A stretch of DNA of 64,000 bases from Pocillopora verrucosa (Eukaryota > Cnidaria > Anthozoa > Scleractinia > Pocilloporidae). Shown in pieces: positions 11,058 through 22,100 of this stretch; position 1 is the first letter of the stretch; each line of letters begins with the position of its first letter. The notes beneath the pieces are model-generated. The model saw only the letters and a program-made list of their open reading frames with translations. It was not told the DNA's origin and made no database searches. The position numbers and the translations under genes were made by a program. The stretch spans positions 14,091,940 to 14,155,939 of the forward strand of contig NC_089313.1 of assembly GCF_036669915.1 (NCBI RefSeq), written 5' to 3'.

Positions 11058-12840
11058 GATCATGCAAAGGCTTCCTGGTAAACTTTCCATATAGAATAAA
11101 TTAAAATAGGCAAGCAAGTTATCTCGAAGTCTGATAAGTTCTACATGGCCTTCCATTTCTTTTAAAACATGGTGATTTTTTTCACTCAGGGAAGATGGCA
11201 GGGAAATCATAAACTCATTTACCCTCTTAACATGGGAATTTCTGACCTCCAGAGTATAAGGTTTGAATAAATCTTCTTCCCCCATCCCAATAGTGGCACC
11301 CATAGTACACATATTTCCTTTGCTTACGTTAGCATAACGAGATGGGTAAGTGGCAGCTTGATTTAACTCATTGTTAGCCCAGCTTTGCCAGCTCATATCA
11401 GCACTGGGCTGAAACTCTACAGTACACTGCTTGTTAGAAACAACAAATACATTACCCTCTAACATTTCCATTTCATCAGTGTGTTGCTTCCAGATACTTT
11501 GCAACACCTCATCTTTCTCCCCCTGAATGACACAATGTAAAATGTGCTGGAAATCCCTGCTTCTCACACTGTCCCCAAAATTCCATGATGTTAGGCTGCC
11601 AATCGACATGGTTAGCTGACTTGACTCAGGGGCCCCATCATCAGAAAATTGCATGATGAAATGATTTATGTTGTCATTAAAACAAATTAGCTTACGGAAT
11701 AAATAGGGAAGTCTAAGGTGCAGATCAATTATCATAAACACCAACCCAGTTATTGTTCTGGAAACACCCGGTGCATTGGGAATTTGATTAACATGACCAA
11801 TGTCAAGACTTCTCACAAAATTCTCCACCCGTTTGTCAGAAATAGCTATATTTGGCACCCTTAAGTCCAAACCTAAACATTTTATGTTACAGGGTACCCA
11901 TAGATCAGAGTTTGGATCAAAAACTGAAGACTGAGTTTTGCAGACAAGGGCATACTTTCTGCGAGACAGAAAGTTCTGGTACTTCAAAAAAACAGCTTGT
12001 TTCAAAGCCTCATCTGAATTTTGATACCCTTTCATTGTCTTCATTCTCAAACAGACCCTGGAGATATTTCCCTCGTTTAAGTCCAGAAATCAGTTTGTCC
12101 ATGGTTTGATTGTCAGCAGTAGATGAAATATAACCCCAAGCCCCATACATTGACCCTTCTTTTCCCCCATGAATAAATTCTAATACATTTTTTGTCTCCT
12201 GTCTTCGTCTGTACTTAGTGCTGGAATTGACATTTGTAATCATATCATAAGTTGTACGGGCATTTTTTTCTCCTAGCTACTGTTTACAGCCTTTTTGTTC
12301 AAGCAGAGATTTAAATTGATATTGCTCATTTAATTGTGTTACTTTTTCCTCTTGTTGCTTTACTTGATCTTCCTTTTCTTCCACACTCTTTTGAAGGCTT
12401 TTTAGCTCTTCTTCGACTGCATCTTTCAGAGCAACAGAAGTTTGTATTTGTCCCTCTTAAAAAAAAAACCAAAAAAAAACAAACAGAGAAATTAGATCTC
12501 AACATTTTTTGCAATCACATGTAAATAAAATACTAAAGGAACAGAATGTTGTACATAACATAACTTAATTTTCCGTTCGAACTTCAGAGTAGCATGGTGG
12601 TAAAAATGAAATCTTTTGCACGTTTCGAAAACACTCAAAGTTATAATATTACCATATTCATCCAGCCGAGCCTTTTTGGCTTCAATGTCCTGTGATAGCC
12701 TTTTGTTTTGTTCTTGTAACTCTCCTTTTCTTTTCAAAGCTACATGTGAAGATGAACTCTTCCAGAATGCGTGAAAAGTTCTACTAGAATCACAGCGTCC
12801 TTGGTGGGAATTAGGCTCATTGCATTTTCTGCGTTTTCGA
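11058..12840 (-). pseudogene. Broken gene of unidentified family with coiled-coil N-terminus
   Basis: Two minus-strand exons can be seen. Exon 12653-12840 encodes a basic Cys/His-containing segment (RKRRKCNEPNSHQGRCD) then a heptad-like stretch (KGELQEQNKRLSQDIEAKK). It joins in phase to an exon running from 12456 to the end near 11058, which continues the coiled coil (DAVEEELKSLQKSVEEKEDQ). That exon has an in-frame TAG after EQKGCKQ near 12270 and a frameshift near 12030-12050, after which the frame stays open for about 320 residues. The long C-terminal part includes FSDDGAPESSQLTMSIGS, ADMSWQSWANNELNQAATYP and MGATIGMGEEDLFKPYTL. It resembles, from memory, uncharacterised multi-copy cnidarian proteins. 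I cannot assign a function. Two lesions suggest a pseudogene, though sequencing error is possible. Any exon upstream of 12840 is not clear. Confidence 0.6.
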
Positions 12841-13127
12841 CTGCAAAGTGAGCAAGAAATTTAAGTTATTCAACATAACCACACAAGCGCAAATTCGACG
12901 TTCAGAATTGCTTTGCTTATCTATCGTCCCGTTTATCCCCTGAAAAATTGCTGGCCATACGAAGATTCTTCCTCGAATGGTCTTTTCACTGCCGTAATTA
13001 CACACAACGATCGGCGATCTGTAGAGAATCCAATATGGCTGCCAGCAAGAAGCATCGAGCGCTCGATAAAATCGGGGTTTAAAATGTACAAATTTACGGT
13101 TTCCACGATTGAAAATACAAACAAACG

Positions 13128-13135
13128 GAGTCTAC
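13128..13135. repeat. Left flanking direct repeat of the Penelope-like insertion
   Basis: GAGTCTAC, repeated at 17641-17648 just outside the right end. Interpreted as an 8-bp target-site duplication. Confidence 0.55.
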
Positions 13136-13148
13136 GGCTAAACTTCAG

Positions 13149-13292
13149 GAGCAACTTCAGAATACCCCGCCACTCATTTACATGTCATTGAATAACAATA
13201 GCGTCTATTGTGTTATGCCTCGATCTTCAAAGCCTCCCGACACATGTAAGTGAAGCGGACCAAAGTGGCGGGGTATTCTGAAGTTTAGCAGA
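13149..13292. repeat. Left inverted terminal segment of the Penelope-like element
   Basis: Near-identical in inverted orientation to 17495-17638. It carries TGTGTTATGCCTCGATCTTC and the CCCCGCCACT / AGTGGCGGGG motifs at both ends. Confidence 0.8.
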
Positions 13293-13462
13293 AACGTCAG
13301 CTTTTTTACCCTTAACGGTGGCTAATTTACGTTTTCAACCCAGTTGTTAACACTAAATTACCTGCTAAACTTCAGAATACCCCGCCACTTTGGTCCGCCT
13401 CACTTACATGTAAATGAGTGGCGGGGTATCTTAAGGGAAAGCGCACTCCGACATCCGTCAGA

Positions 13463-14401
13463 AGAAGGTCATCTCGGGTAGATTTCCGATTACGAAATCC
13501 GAGCTCGCCCGATGTTGTCTTCGTGATGAAGGCCCTGTTTAGCATATTAGACCCGCAAAACAGAGTAGAAACGAACACGAGCTTCGTTTTCGCTCATGAC
13601 TTCGTATTAGCGTCAAGTTATTTGCATTTTTTTCCGTTGCTAACCTATGTGACAGATTCCATAAAATACATTTGACGCCTCCTTTTCACGGGTGGCCGAT
13701 CACAACTACAACGTAATGACATCTTCACGAAACCTGTCAAAAGGAGGATGTTAAAACACCGGAAATCTTCTGGATTTCTGATGAAATAAATTTAACGCAG
13801 TTACGTTCAGATTTTAAGCGATATATTGTTATTTCTAATATGGTAATTGTTTAAAAAATTGTACATTACCTCTATATATAGCTATATTACAGACTCCAAA
13901 AAATTTTTGCGATGCCTCCTTTTCACGGATGGCCGATTACAACTACAATATAGTGACACCTCCACGAAATCTGTCAAAAGGAGGATGTTAAAACGCCAGA
14001 GGTCATCTCGGGTAGATTTCTGGTGACGAAATCCGAGCTCGCCCGATGTTGTCATGAAGGCCCTATTTCGCATTTTAGAGCCGCAAAATAGAGGAGAAAG
14101 GAACACTTACTTCGTTTTCGCTCATGACTTTGTATTAGCGTTAAGATATTTGCATTTTTTTCCGTTGCTAACCTATGTGACAGATTCCATAAAATACATT
14201 TGACGCCTCCTTTTCACGGGTGGCCGATCACAACTACAACGTAATGACATCTTCACGAAACCTGTCAAAAGGAGGATGTTAAAACACCGGAAATCTTCTG
14301 GATTTCTGATGAAATAAATTTAACGCAGTTACGTTCAGATTTTAAGCGATATATTGTTATTTCTAATATGGTAATTGTTTAAAAAATTGTACATTACCTC
14401 G
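13463..14401. repeat. ~410-bp direct repeats within the retroelement
   Basis: Two copies (13463-13872 and 13999-14401) run from GGTCATCTCGGGTAGATTTC to ACATTACCTC, offset by 528 bp over most of the length. A third partial copy of the CGCCTCCTTTTCACG section lies at 13910-14000 between them. A ~36-bp piece around CACCTCCACGAAATCTGTC (13947-13980) recurs inverted at 14755-14790. Confidence 0.7.
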
Positions 14402-14796
14402 ATTGGACGGAGATTAAGTTTGAATATAATGTAGCAGGCGATATTACTTTTGTCGACAAGGATAATCCGTGACTTGTTTCACCTACTACATTTTCTCTAT
14501 CTGCGTTGTGCCATGATCATCATTGAAAATATTTTACGATAATGTTTTTTACAATATTTAGATGAGGATTTTCAATTCTAAACGCAAGAGCGTACTTAGG
14601 GAAAGATTTACAAGAAACAGTTTCTCATGAATATATTTTAAAAATTCTTTTAGCTGACTTCTACATAGATAAAAATTACTACATAGATATATTTCACTTC
14701 GACGATTATCTTAATAAACAATTAACGGGAAGTTCTGAGAATCAGTTTTTGTTCAGTTTTGACAGATTTCGTGGAGGTGTCACTATATTGGTATAG

Positions 14797-14954
14797 GTAA
14801 TCACATGAGGCCAAGTACTATTAAGGATTAATTGCACGAGAGTTTTCAAAATTTTCCAAAATTGCCCGAGTCGCGAAGCGACGAGGGCAATTTGGAAAAT
14901 TTTGAAAACTCAAGTGCAATTAATCCTTAATAGTACGAGGTCTCATGGGATTAC
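14797..14954. mobile_element. Near-perfect palindromic MITE at the truncated GIY-YIG end
   Basis: Two arms of about 75 bases (left begins GTAATCACATGAGG, right ends CCTCATGGGATTAC-like) share GTACTATTAAGGATTAATTG and TTTTCAAAATTTTCC and face each other around a GC-rich centre at about 14871-14885. It sits just 3' of the point where the endonuclease frame ends, so its insertion, or a rearrangement at it, may have truncated the element. Confidence 0.75.
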
Positions 14955-14973
14955 TTGTTTATCAATAAAGGGC

Positions 14974-15213
14974 AAAATTTATACGACCTCACCCAGTCGT
15001 CTTCCTGTTTCGCCGATGTATAACTTATTGCAATAAGTGCAAGTTATGCAGTAAATAACATTGGCGGAGGTACACGTAAAGTGATCAATGATCTTAATGG
15101 ATCTTTTGGGTCCCGATATTTTCTCTACGTTATGAATGAAAGGACAAGTTTTGCATCGTGAGCGAGCGCATTTAAAAGTTCCAGATTGGTCATAGGTTTG
15201 AAATGAACTCCTG
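14974..15213 (-). pseudogene. Truncated GIY-YIG endonuclease domain of the Penelope-like element
   Basis: In the frame one base off from the reverse transcriptase, the minus strand reads a Cys-rich linker (CARSRCKTCPFI) then VIYCITCTYCNKLYIGETGR, the N-terminal half of a GIY-YIG nuclease (YCITC...LYIGETGRRLG). The frame stops six residues after GETGR, so the catalytic C-terminal half is missing. The shift from the RT frame coincides with a T homopolymer near 15213-15218 and looks like a single-base deletion. Confidence 0.75.
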
Positions 15214-15214
15214 A

Positions 15215-17578
15215 CTAAAAAGTTCCTATGTTTTTGTCACGTTTGAATGAAATAAGTGGGGGTTGCGAAAAGATAGTGCCAGTCTCTGAATCGTTTTGGA
15301 GTAATTTAAAATTTTTAAGAATGATAGATTTAACTGCGTGGTTGTGAGGGTGAAATGTAAGAGTAAATGGAATGCGGTCAGTGTTCTCCTTCTCGGCCGT
15401 TTGTAGTGCTGCCTGTCGATCGATTTGTTGGGCACGGTGGTAGCCCGCTTGAACGACAGAAACAGGATAGCCGCGTTTATCGAAAAACTGGCACATTGCC
15501 TCTGATTTTTCGGAAAAATCAGAGTCGTCACTACATAAACGAAGAAGTCTGAGAAACTGTGAAAAAGGTATGGAGTTCCTGACGTGTGATGGATGTGAGG
15601 ATGAATGCAACAAGTAACTATGTGAATCTGTAGGTTTGTAGTAAACACTAGTACATGAGCCGTTGCCTTCAATTGAAATTTTGATGTCTAGAAAAGCCAA
15701 AGAAGTGTCGGAAATTTCCCAGATATATTTAAGAGCCGGATGGAAGGAATTGACGGCGGTTATAAATTGAGTGAGCTCCTCCTTGGTAGAAGAGGTAGCG
15801 CCGATGCAATCGTCAATGTAGCGGCCGTAGAGTTGAGGTTTTGGGCCGTGGTATTGGCTAAGAAATTGATGTTCGATAAAACCTACAAAAAGATTGGCGT
15901 AGCTGGGTCCCATTTTAGTACCCATGGCCACGCCATTAGTTTGTTTGTAGTAGTTACCACCGAATGAAAAACAATTGAGTGTGAGTACTAGTTCGGCCAG
16001 ACGGAGTAGTGTTTCAGAGCTAGGTTCCTTAACGGTGCGTAAATCAAAAAAATGTTTGAGGGCCCGGAGACCTTCGTCATTGGGAATGACAGTGTAAAGA
16101 GATGTTATATCCATGAAAAAAATTAGCTTGTTTTGGTCGAGGAAACTAAAGTCACGAAAAATTTCAAGTGCGTGTTGGCTGTCCTTAATGTAAGACGGTA
16201 GAGTTCTGACGATAGGTGCCATAATTTTGTCTAAATAGCTGGAAATAAGTTCAGTGGGACAACTGCAGGCAGAAACGATGGGTCGACCTGGGTTGTTAGG
16301 TTTGTGGATTTTAGGTAAAAAGTAAATACACGAAGTTCTAGGAGTAGTAATGATGAGATTTTTAGCAGTGGCCGGCAATTCTTGTTTAGCTCTAAGATCC
16401 TTAATCGTATTTTTGACAATGTTTTGGTTAATTAAAGTGAGGTCTTTGTCGACTTTGGCATAAAAGGAGGTGTCAGAAAGTTGCCGCAAAGCTTCTTTTT
16501 GATAGAGGTCGACCCGCAGGCAGGCAGAAACGATGGGTCGACCTGGGTTGTTAGGTTTGTGGATTTTGGGTAAAAAGTAAATACACGAAGTTCTAGGAGT
16601 AGTAATGATGAGATTTTTAGCAGTGGCCGGCAATTCTTGTTTAGCTCTAAGATCCTTAATCGTATTTTTGACAATGTTTTGGTTAATTAAAGTGAGGTCT
16701 TTGTCGACTTTGGCATAAAAGGAGGTGTCAGAAAGTTGCCGCAAAGCTTCTTTTTGATAGAGGTCGACCCGCAGGCAGGCAGAAACGATGGGTCGACCTG
16801 GGTTGTTAGGTTTGTGGATTTTGGGTAAAAAGTAAATACACGAAGTTCTAGGAGTAGTAATGATGAGATTTTTAGCAGTGGCCGGCAATTCTTGTTTAGC
16901 TCTAAGATCCTTAATCGTATTTTTGACAATGTTTTGGTTAATTAAAGTGAGGTATTTGTCGACTTTGGCATAAAAGGAGGTGTCAGAAAGTTGCCGCAAA
17001 GCTTCTTTTTGATAGAGGTCGGCCCGCCAAACAACAACTGCGCCGCCTTTGTCGGCCGCCTTAATGACAATGTCTTTGCGTTTTTTTAGACTTTTTAGTG
17101 CCGACCACTCTTCCGAAGAAAGATTGGAAAATTTGGTGTTACGATTGAATTTAAGTTTGTTGATATCGTGGCGACATTTTTTGAGGAAAAAATCTAAAGA
17201 TGAGAACTGGCCCTCTGGGGGAGTCCATTTAGACTTTTGAGTCTGGAGTGTTTCGCAAGTATTTTTCTTGGAGGTGTTAGAATCATCCTCTTTGTCATGA
17301 AAAAAGGCTTTCAACTGAACGCGGCGAAGGAATTTTTCAACGTCTTGCTTAACTGAAAATTCGTCGGTTTTTTGTGATATGGGAACAAAATTTAAGCCCT
17401 TGCTGAGAACTGATTTTTCTGAATCGGAAAGTAGTAAATTTTCTGGAATGGTAACTACAGTTTTGAGGTTTTCAGGCGAGGAGTCGTTAGTAACTTGAGG
17501 GCTTCTGAAGTTTACCCCGCCACTTTGGTCCGCCTCACTTACATGTGTCGGGAGGCTTTGAAGATCGAGGCATAACAC
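15215..17578 (-). pseudogene. Penelope-type reverse transcriptase with internal triplication
   Basis: A 787-residue open frame, intact over the RT core but inside a damaged element. It has the family block KAADKGGAVVVW, the KIHKPNNPGRPIVSAC motif, the FFMDITSLYTVIPNDEG palm strand, NGVAMGTKMGPSYANLF and the catalytic YIDD (in LYGRYIDDCIGA), then LAFLDIKISIEG and YYKPTDSHSYL. Residues of about 85 aa from RVDLYQKEALRQLSD to RPIVSAC occur three times in tandem. The first in-frame residues derive from the terminal repeat, so the true start is unclear. The frame ends at KNIGTF, where a one-base shift cuts it off from the GIY-YIG domain. In the intact family the protein copies the element's RNA at a nicked target. 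Confidence 0.85.
16265..17029. repeat. 255-bp in-frame tandem triplication
   Basis: Three units of exactly 255 bp; for example GGTCGACCTG recurs at 16281, 16536 and 16791. Units differ at only a few bases, so expansion is recent or comes from assembly. 255 bp is 85 codons, so the frame is kept. Confidence 0.9.
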
Positions 17579-17638
17579 AATAGACGCTATACTAATTCAA
17601 TGACATGTAAATGAGTGGCGGGGTATTCTGAAGTTGCT
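17495..17638. repeat. Right inverted terminal segment of the Penelope-like element
   Basis: Reverse-complement counterpart of 13149-13292. Its first part is read as the N-terminus of the RT frame (LPTHVSEADQSGGV). Confidence 0.8.
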
Positions 17639-17648
17639 CCGAGTCTAC

Positions 17649-18150
17649 ATATAACGATAAAGCTTTTTTATTTGTGATAGGTAGGATACAACGAGAATAG
17701 AAAATTACCCAGGATGGATTTCCCCCTCACAACGCGCCAAATTCACATTCTTAAACGATTTCACCTCGAAAACACAATCCTAAGGGGGGGGTCTCGAAAT
17801 CAAAAACATACTTTAGTATGGGAAGAATATACCTACCCCTGAAAGTAACGATTTTGACCTTTTTAGATAGCGTTTAAACCAGGAATTTGTCTCAGAAAGG
17901 GACTGATTAAAACTCGCTTTTCGTTACCAAACGGAAGCGTATGCAAGCTTTATTATTAGAAAGCCATAACTGGAATGTTGGGAATGTGTAAGATGTAAAT
18001 GTATTCATATTGTTTATTGTATTGCCGAGCAGCGAATTTCAATATCTCCACCGCTACTGAGCCATCGAACGCGAAAACAATAAAGGCCTGTTGGAGAACG
18101 TGACGACAGGGACGCTATGGGAGGAAATCGAATAGCAACGAACCACCGTG
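17649..18150. other. Unassigned spacer before duplicated segment B
   Basis: About 500 bp with no gene. It is unlike the sequence upstream of copy A, so the homology between the copies begins at 18151. Confidence 0.6.
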
Positions 18151-18247
18151 ACACGAGAATCCATAATAACATTGGTCCGTGGATATAAAAACGCTCTTGA
18201 CTGCCCTTGATTCGACATCAGTCTCTAGTACATGTGTCTTGAAAATA

Positions 18248-19108
18248 ATGGGGAGCTTCATCGGTCACGCAGTGCCTGGGTCTATATTTCTGTTCATTTC
18301 CATCTGGTCCTTCATCGGTACTCTTATTCGAAAGCATCAGAACACGAAACCTAGACGAGGTTTGCTTCGCTCAAGCGGTACAACGTGCGCGAGATTAAAA
18401 ACCCACGCACCTGTCTGGTACCCATGTCCCGGAAAGACTCTTTCGAAAATTCCACTGGAACCCATTTTTAAGGTGCTCTGTGCGTTTGTGGGGGTTCTCG
18501 GGGAGCTTTTCTTGCACCAGTCATGGAGACTGATCGGCAAAAATGGAGAAATCGTGGAAGGCAACATCAATAATCATAGCCATGCCGCTATGTATTGTTT
18601 CTTCGGCCTCTCTGGTGTGGTTGATCTTGTGATGTGGTATGGTGTAATTCCTCTACCGCCGATGACTGACTATGTGATCATATCAGCAAGTTTCTGGATC
18701 GAAGGATTTCTCTTCTATTTTCACCTTCAAGGCCATTCAGAAATAAGTGTCCGCTTACACGTCATTCTCTACATCGTGATTTTCATCACAGCGGCCTTGT
18801 TTCTCGCTGATGTCTTTTTTACGCAACATCATTTATTGTTCTCGCTAATAAGGGCTGTTTTGATAGCTGTGCAAGGGTCTTGGTTTTACCAAATTGCCTT
18901 TGTTCTATATGGCCCCAACCCTTGGAAAAGCACTCCAAAAAATGTTGAAGTGTTGCCGATCGCTTTCGCGTGGCATTTGTTTATTTTCTTAATTCTTTCC
19001 TTCGTGTTCGTTGCCGTGTTTAATCGATTCTGCGGGAAAAAATATACTCGAGATAATCAATTAGATGAGGAGATCTCGGACGAGGAGACAGAAGACATTC
19101 CTTTGTAA
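18248..19108 (+). CDS. TMEM45-family (DUF716) membrane protein, copy B, shortened C-terminus
   Basis: Duplicate of the gene at 5017, 286 residues, with the same start (MGSFIGHAVPG) and the same seven predicted membrane segments. I count seven substitutions against copy A (for example V to I in the first membrane segment, D to G after the second, S to P in GVIPLPP, N to S in WKSTPKN). A single A-to-T change turns the AAA after DIPL into TAA, so the last three residues KST are lost. All family blocks remain intact, so the protein should still fold. The putative TATA element is kept. If the two copies are haplotypes, these are alleles of one gene. Confidence 0.85.
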   Translation: MGSFIGHAVPGSIFLFISIWSFIGTLIRKHQNTKPRRGLLRSSGTTCARLKTHAPVWYPCPGKTLSKIPLEPIFKVLCAFVGVLGELFLHQSWRLIGKNGEIVEGNINNHSHAAMYCFFGLSGVVDLVMWYGVIPLPPMTDYVIISASFWIEGFLFYFHLQGHSEISVRLHVILYIVIFITAALFLADVFFTQHHLLFSLIRAVLIAVQGSWFYQIAFVLYGPNPWKSTPKNVEVLPIAFAWHLFIFLILSFVFVAVFNRFCGKKYTRDNQLDEEISDEETEDIPL

Positions 19109-22100
19109 AGTACCTAACACCAGGACAATATACTGGGAAATTGAACGGATCTTTTTACAGCGCGATACTTACGAACAATTAACATAAGGGATCTCTGCCA
19201 AGTTCCAGTACGACTTGTGAGAGGAAAATAGATCGCTATCAACTGGAACTGGATGCAGGTGCTTTTAATTTCTGAAATGGCCCACAGATCTGGACAAAGA
19301 GAAATACAAACTTTGGTGGTGTGAAATCTCACCACTTGCCAAGCTACAAACTTGAATCTCAGTGAAAAACATCAAGCTTTTTTTTATACACCACTGTCTG
19401 AACGAAAAACTACGCGAATCACATTACCCATTGATATTTTCCTATCGATAAATTCATAATTCAAGGTTTATGAAGGTTCATTTGCAATTTTGATTTCTGC
19501 TGCAGCGTGAAAATTTGGGGGGTTATTTCAACTATTTTTAGCGGGGTAAAAAACAGTGTGCGCTTTTTTTCTTTCTTTGATGCCCTTACCGTAGATTAGA
19601 ATTCGATTATTAAGTCAGCGAAAAACACTAAATTGAGGAAATTCAGAAACTGTTGTGAATCATTTCTGTGGTTTAGAGCCTAACTGCAGCATGTTCCCGC
19701 TACAGTTATAAATATTGCGGCGCTTCAAATTAAGGACTGCTGCGTTAAGGGCAACTAATATTTTTTTCGCTTTATTCTTAGCTGAGGGCGAACAATAAAC
19801 AATGGCATATTATTTCCTTTCATAAAACATTGGGAAGTTTTTATTTAATCAAAAGTCTGGTGTATTTGATATTTTGACATTAGGCGTCCCCAGGCAAGGC
19901 TTACAAAGGGATGTTGTCTCTGTTTGTTTTCACAATGCAAAGGATGTAATGATTTCTTTACAATTTTGAAAGGCGTTGTTTTAAATAACCGCCACTACCG
20001 TTTTTGAATGAAAAAAAAACTTGAACTCCTGGAGAGAACAAACTTACTGCGCACATCGGTTGGACTCTTACGGCGTTACCGTTTTTTCTTCAGCATATTG
20101 ACCCAAAAAAGTACTTCGTTTTTCATATGCGCTAAGTCAATTGCCAGATCAATTTAGACTTCCGAAAGTGAAAATAAAATTTGCATCTATTTTCAAAAGA
20201 TTTCGACATAGCGTGACAAATTTCAGTTCCCTCCGACAGCGAGACAGCTCCTTTCTGCGAGACACTAGAGACTATCATTTAGATTCTTGGTTACTATAAT
20301 ACCTATGCAGTCCTGTATTTTCTCTTGATTACGTTGGAAAAAAAACCTCAAAGCCGATATTTATTTTGCGTAAAAGACGAGAACTAATCCACCACTAATC
20401 AGCGAAAATGAGTTTTCTAACCGTAATTTAAAACATTTCAACCATTATTAATATTTTAAAACTTAAAAAAAAAGTGTTTCTATAATAACGGAAGCGGGCC
20501 AGAAATATCGTGAATAAATTATCCAGTATTATGGTGGCCCACAACTGTCACGGCAAAAGGAATAACCTCGCGGCAAAAGAAAAAAGACTGACGGCAAAAG
20601 AAAACATGCAGTGAGGACATTGTTATTTCTTTTGCCGTGAGGTTTTTCCTTTTGCCGTGAGTCTTTTACTTTCATCGTGAGGTTATTCTTTTTATCCTGA
20701 GGTTATTCTTTTGTCGCGAGGTTTTTTCTTTTGCCGTGAGTATTTTACTTTTTGCAGTAAGGTTTTTTCTTTTGCCGTGAGTCTTGTTCGTTTGCTGTGG
20801 GGTTATTTCTTTTGCCGTGACAGTTATGGACCATCGCACAGAATCCCTTCCATCCTATCTGTTTAAATATCTCCAGTAAATAAAAAAAAGTCTCAGCGTT
20901 TGTAGCCGTAGTGAATAGAAAAACAAAAATATTCTAAATTTCTCTACCGTATATGGCGTGTGCCAGAGGAAAATCTCTTGAAGTTGGGTTAGCAGATATG
21001 GTGCGAAGACACTCAATTAAATTTCGATATATGTGGATTAAAGCTTTTCTTTAAGAGATTCCTGGAGACATTTAATGTCACGAACTAGGAGAAAACGTCA
21101 GGTATCCAGGAGCCAAAATTGTTCAGGGAGACTCTAGTAAGCTAGCAGAGTGACACCCACTCTTTCTACCTCAACGCTTTGGCAATCGGACATGTGGCGG
21201 ATTTCATACTGAGAGCAAAATTGATGTTTCATCGGTTCCTGTAATAGTCTCACATGTTACGATTAATGTATTACGCACCGACTTTCGAACGTGAGTGATC
21301 ATTTTCTATATCATTTCGCCGAATTTTCTAGCGATTTTTTAATGTTTTAGAGGATTGCTTTCTCCGAAATTACTACTTTACTTACTTACTTACTACTACT
21401 TGAACGATGATCCTCTTTCTTGTTGTGATGAGGATTATCTTATATAATGATGATTATGAAATTAGGCTCGCTCTTCTGATTAAGCACTACAAAGCTAGTC
21501 TCTAAATCGATGCCAAAAGTATATTCACACCGACAGTTTACTAATTTTTTTTAAGGAGCATAATTTTCGCTAAGCAAGCCAGACACTTAAATTGTTTTAA
21601 ACGATCTTCATGAATTTTTAAATGTCACTAAAATGAATGAAATTACAAAGGATCAATTTCCTCTGCAAGATGAAAAACTGTCCTAGAAAAATCCTTTGAA
21701 TGCCTCAAAGACTGCGTCCTTTTCCTGCTGTTTCCGCTATCTTCGTGATTCATCAAATTATATTATATCTCTTTTTGATATCCAAAGAAATTAAAAGCAA
21801 AAGTATTTTCCTTCACTTTTACCAAGACTGTCTGGGAAACGAAACTAGTGAACCAGAAAAGTCCACACCAATAGCGGTGGGATCTGTACGAAAAAAATAA
21901 CAAGTAAGAAACATCTTTTGCGCTTCAAGTATCTGAGTGTGTTTCTGACACATCAGTGATTAAAATTTTCCTTTTGATGTTCATAAACATCAGAAGACAG
22001 AAGCATTCTCAGTTCGTTGTCAAGAAGTTACGGACGATTCATTATTTATCGCCAGAGGAGTCGAAGGAGTGACTTGTCCCTTTGCAAAAGGCACCTCGTT

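Larger units (their letters stand above)
4920..11171 (+). repeat. Segmental duplication, copy A
   Basis: This segment is repeated in direct orientation at 18151-24661. Homology starts abruptly at ACACGAGAATCC and stops after TTTTAAAACATG. It contains a TMEM45-like gene, about 5 kb of non-coding DNA, a foldback minisatellite, MITE remnants and the 3' tail of a broken gene. The copies are very similar but differ by scattered substitutions and several indels (copy B is about 260 bp longer). It may be a true tandem duplication or two haplotypes placed in series by the assembler. Confidence 0.92.
13136..17640 (-). mobile_element. Degenerate Penelope-like retroelement
   Basis: A ~4.5-kb insertion containing a minus-strand Penelope-type reverse transcriptase and a truncated GIY-YIG endonuclease. 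The outer ends are inverted relatives of about 140 bp (13149-13292 and 17495-17638), with GAGCAACTTCAGAATACCCC on the left edge and its complement on the right. Further copies of the end motif lie at 13364-13435. A ~410-bp direct repeat (13463-13872 and 13999-14401) fills the region 3' of the ORF. Such mixed direct and inverted terminal pseudo-LTRs are a known habit of Penelope-like elements. An 8-bp direct repeat flanks it. A frameshift, internal triplication and truncation show it is not autonomous now. Confidence 0.8.

Noticed and set aside
13372..14106. Short minus-strand frames containing SEADQSGG and FCGS motifs
   Set aside because: They are parts of the repeated ends of the Penelope-like element, not separate genes.
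15226..15672. 148-codon minus-strand frame
   Set aside because: It is an out-of-frame shadow of the reverse transcriptase.
21700..21900. 66-codon open frame in duplicated copy B
   Set aside because: It depends on a 188-bp block absent from copy A and has no motif or splice context.
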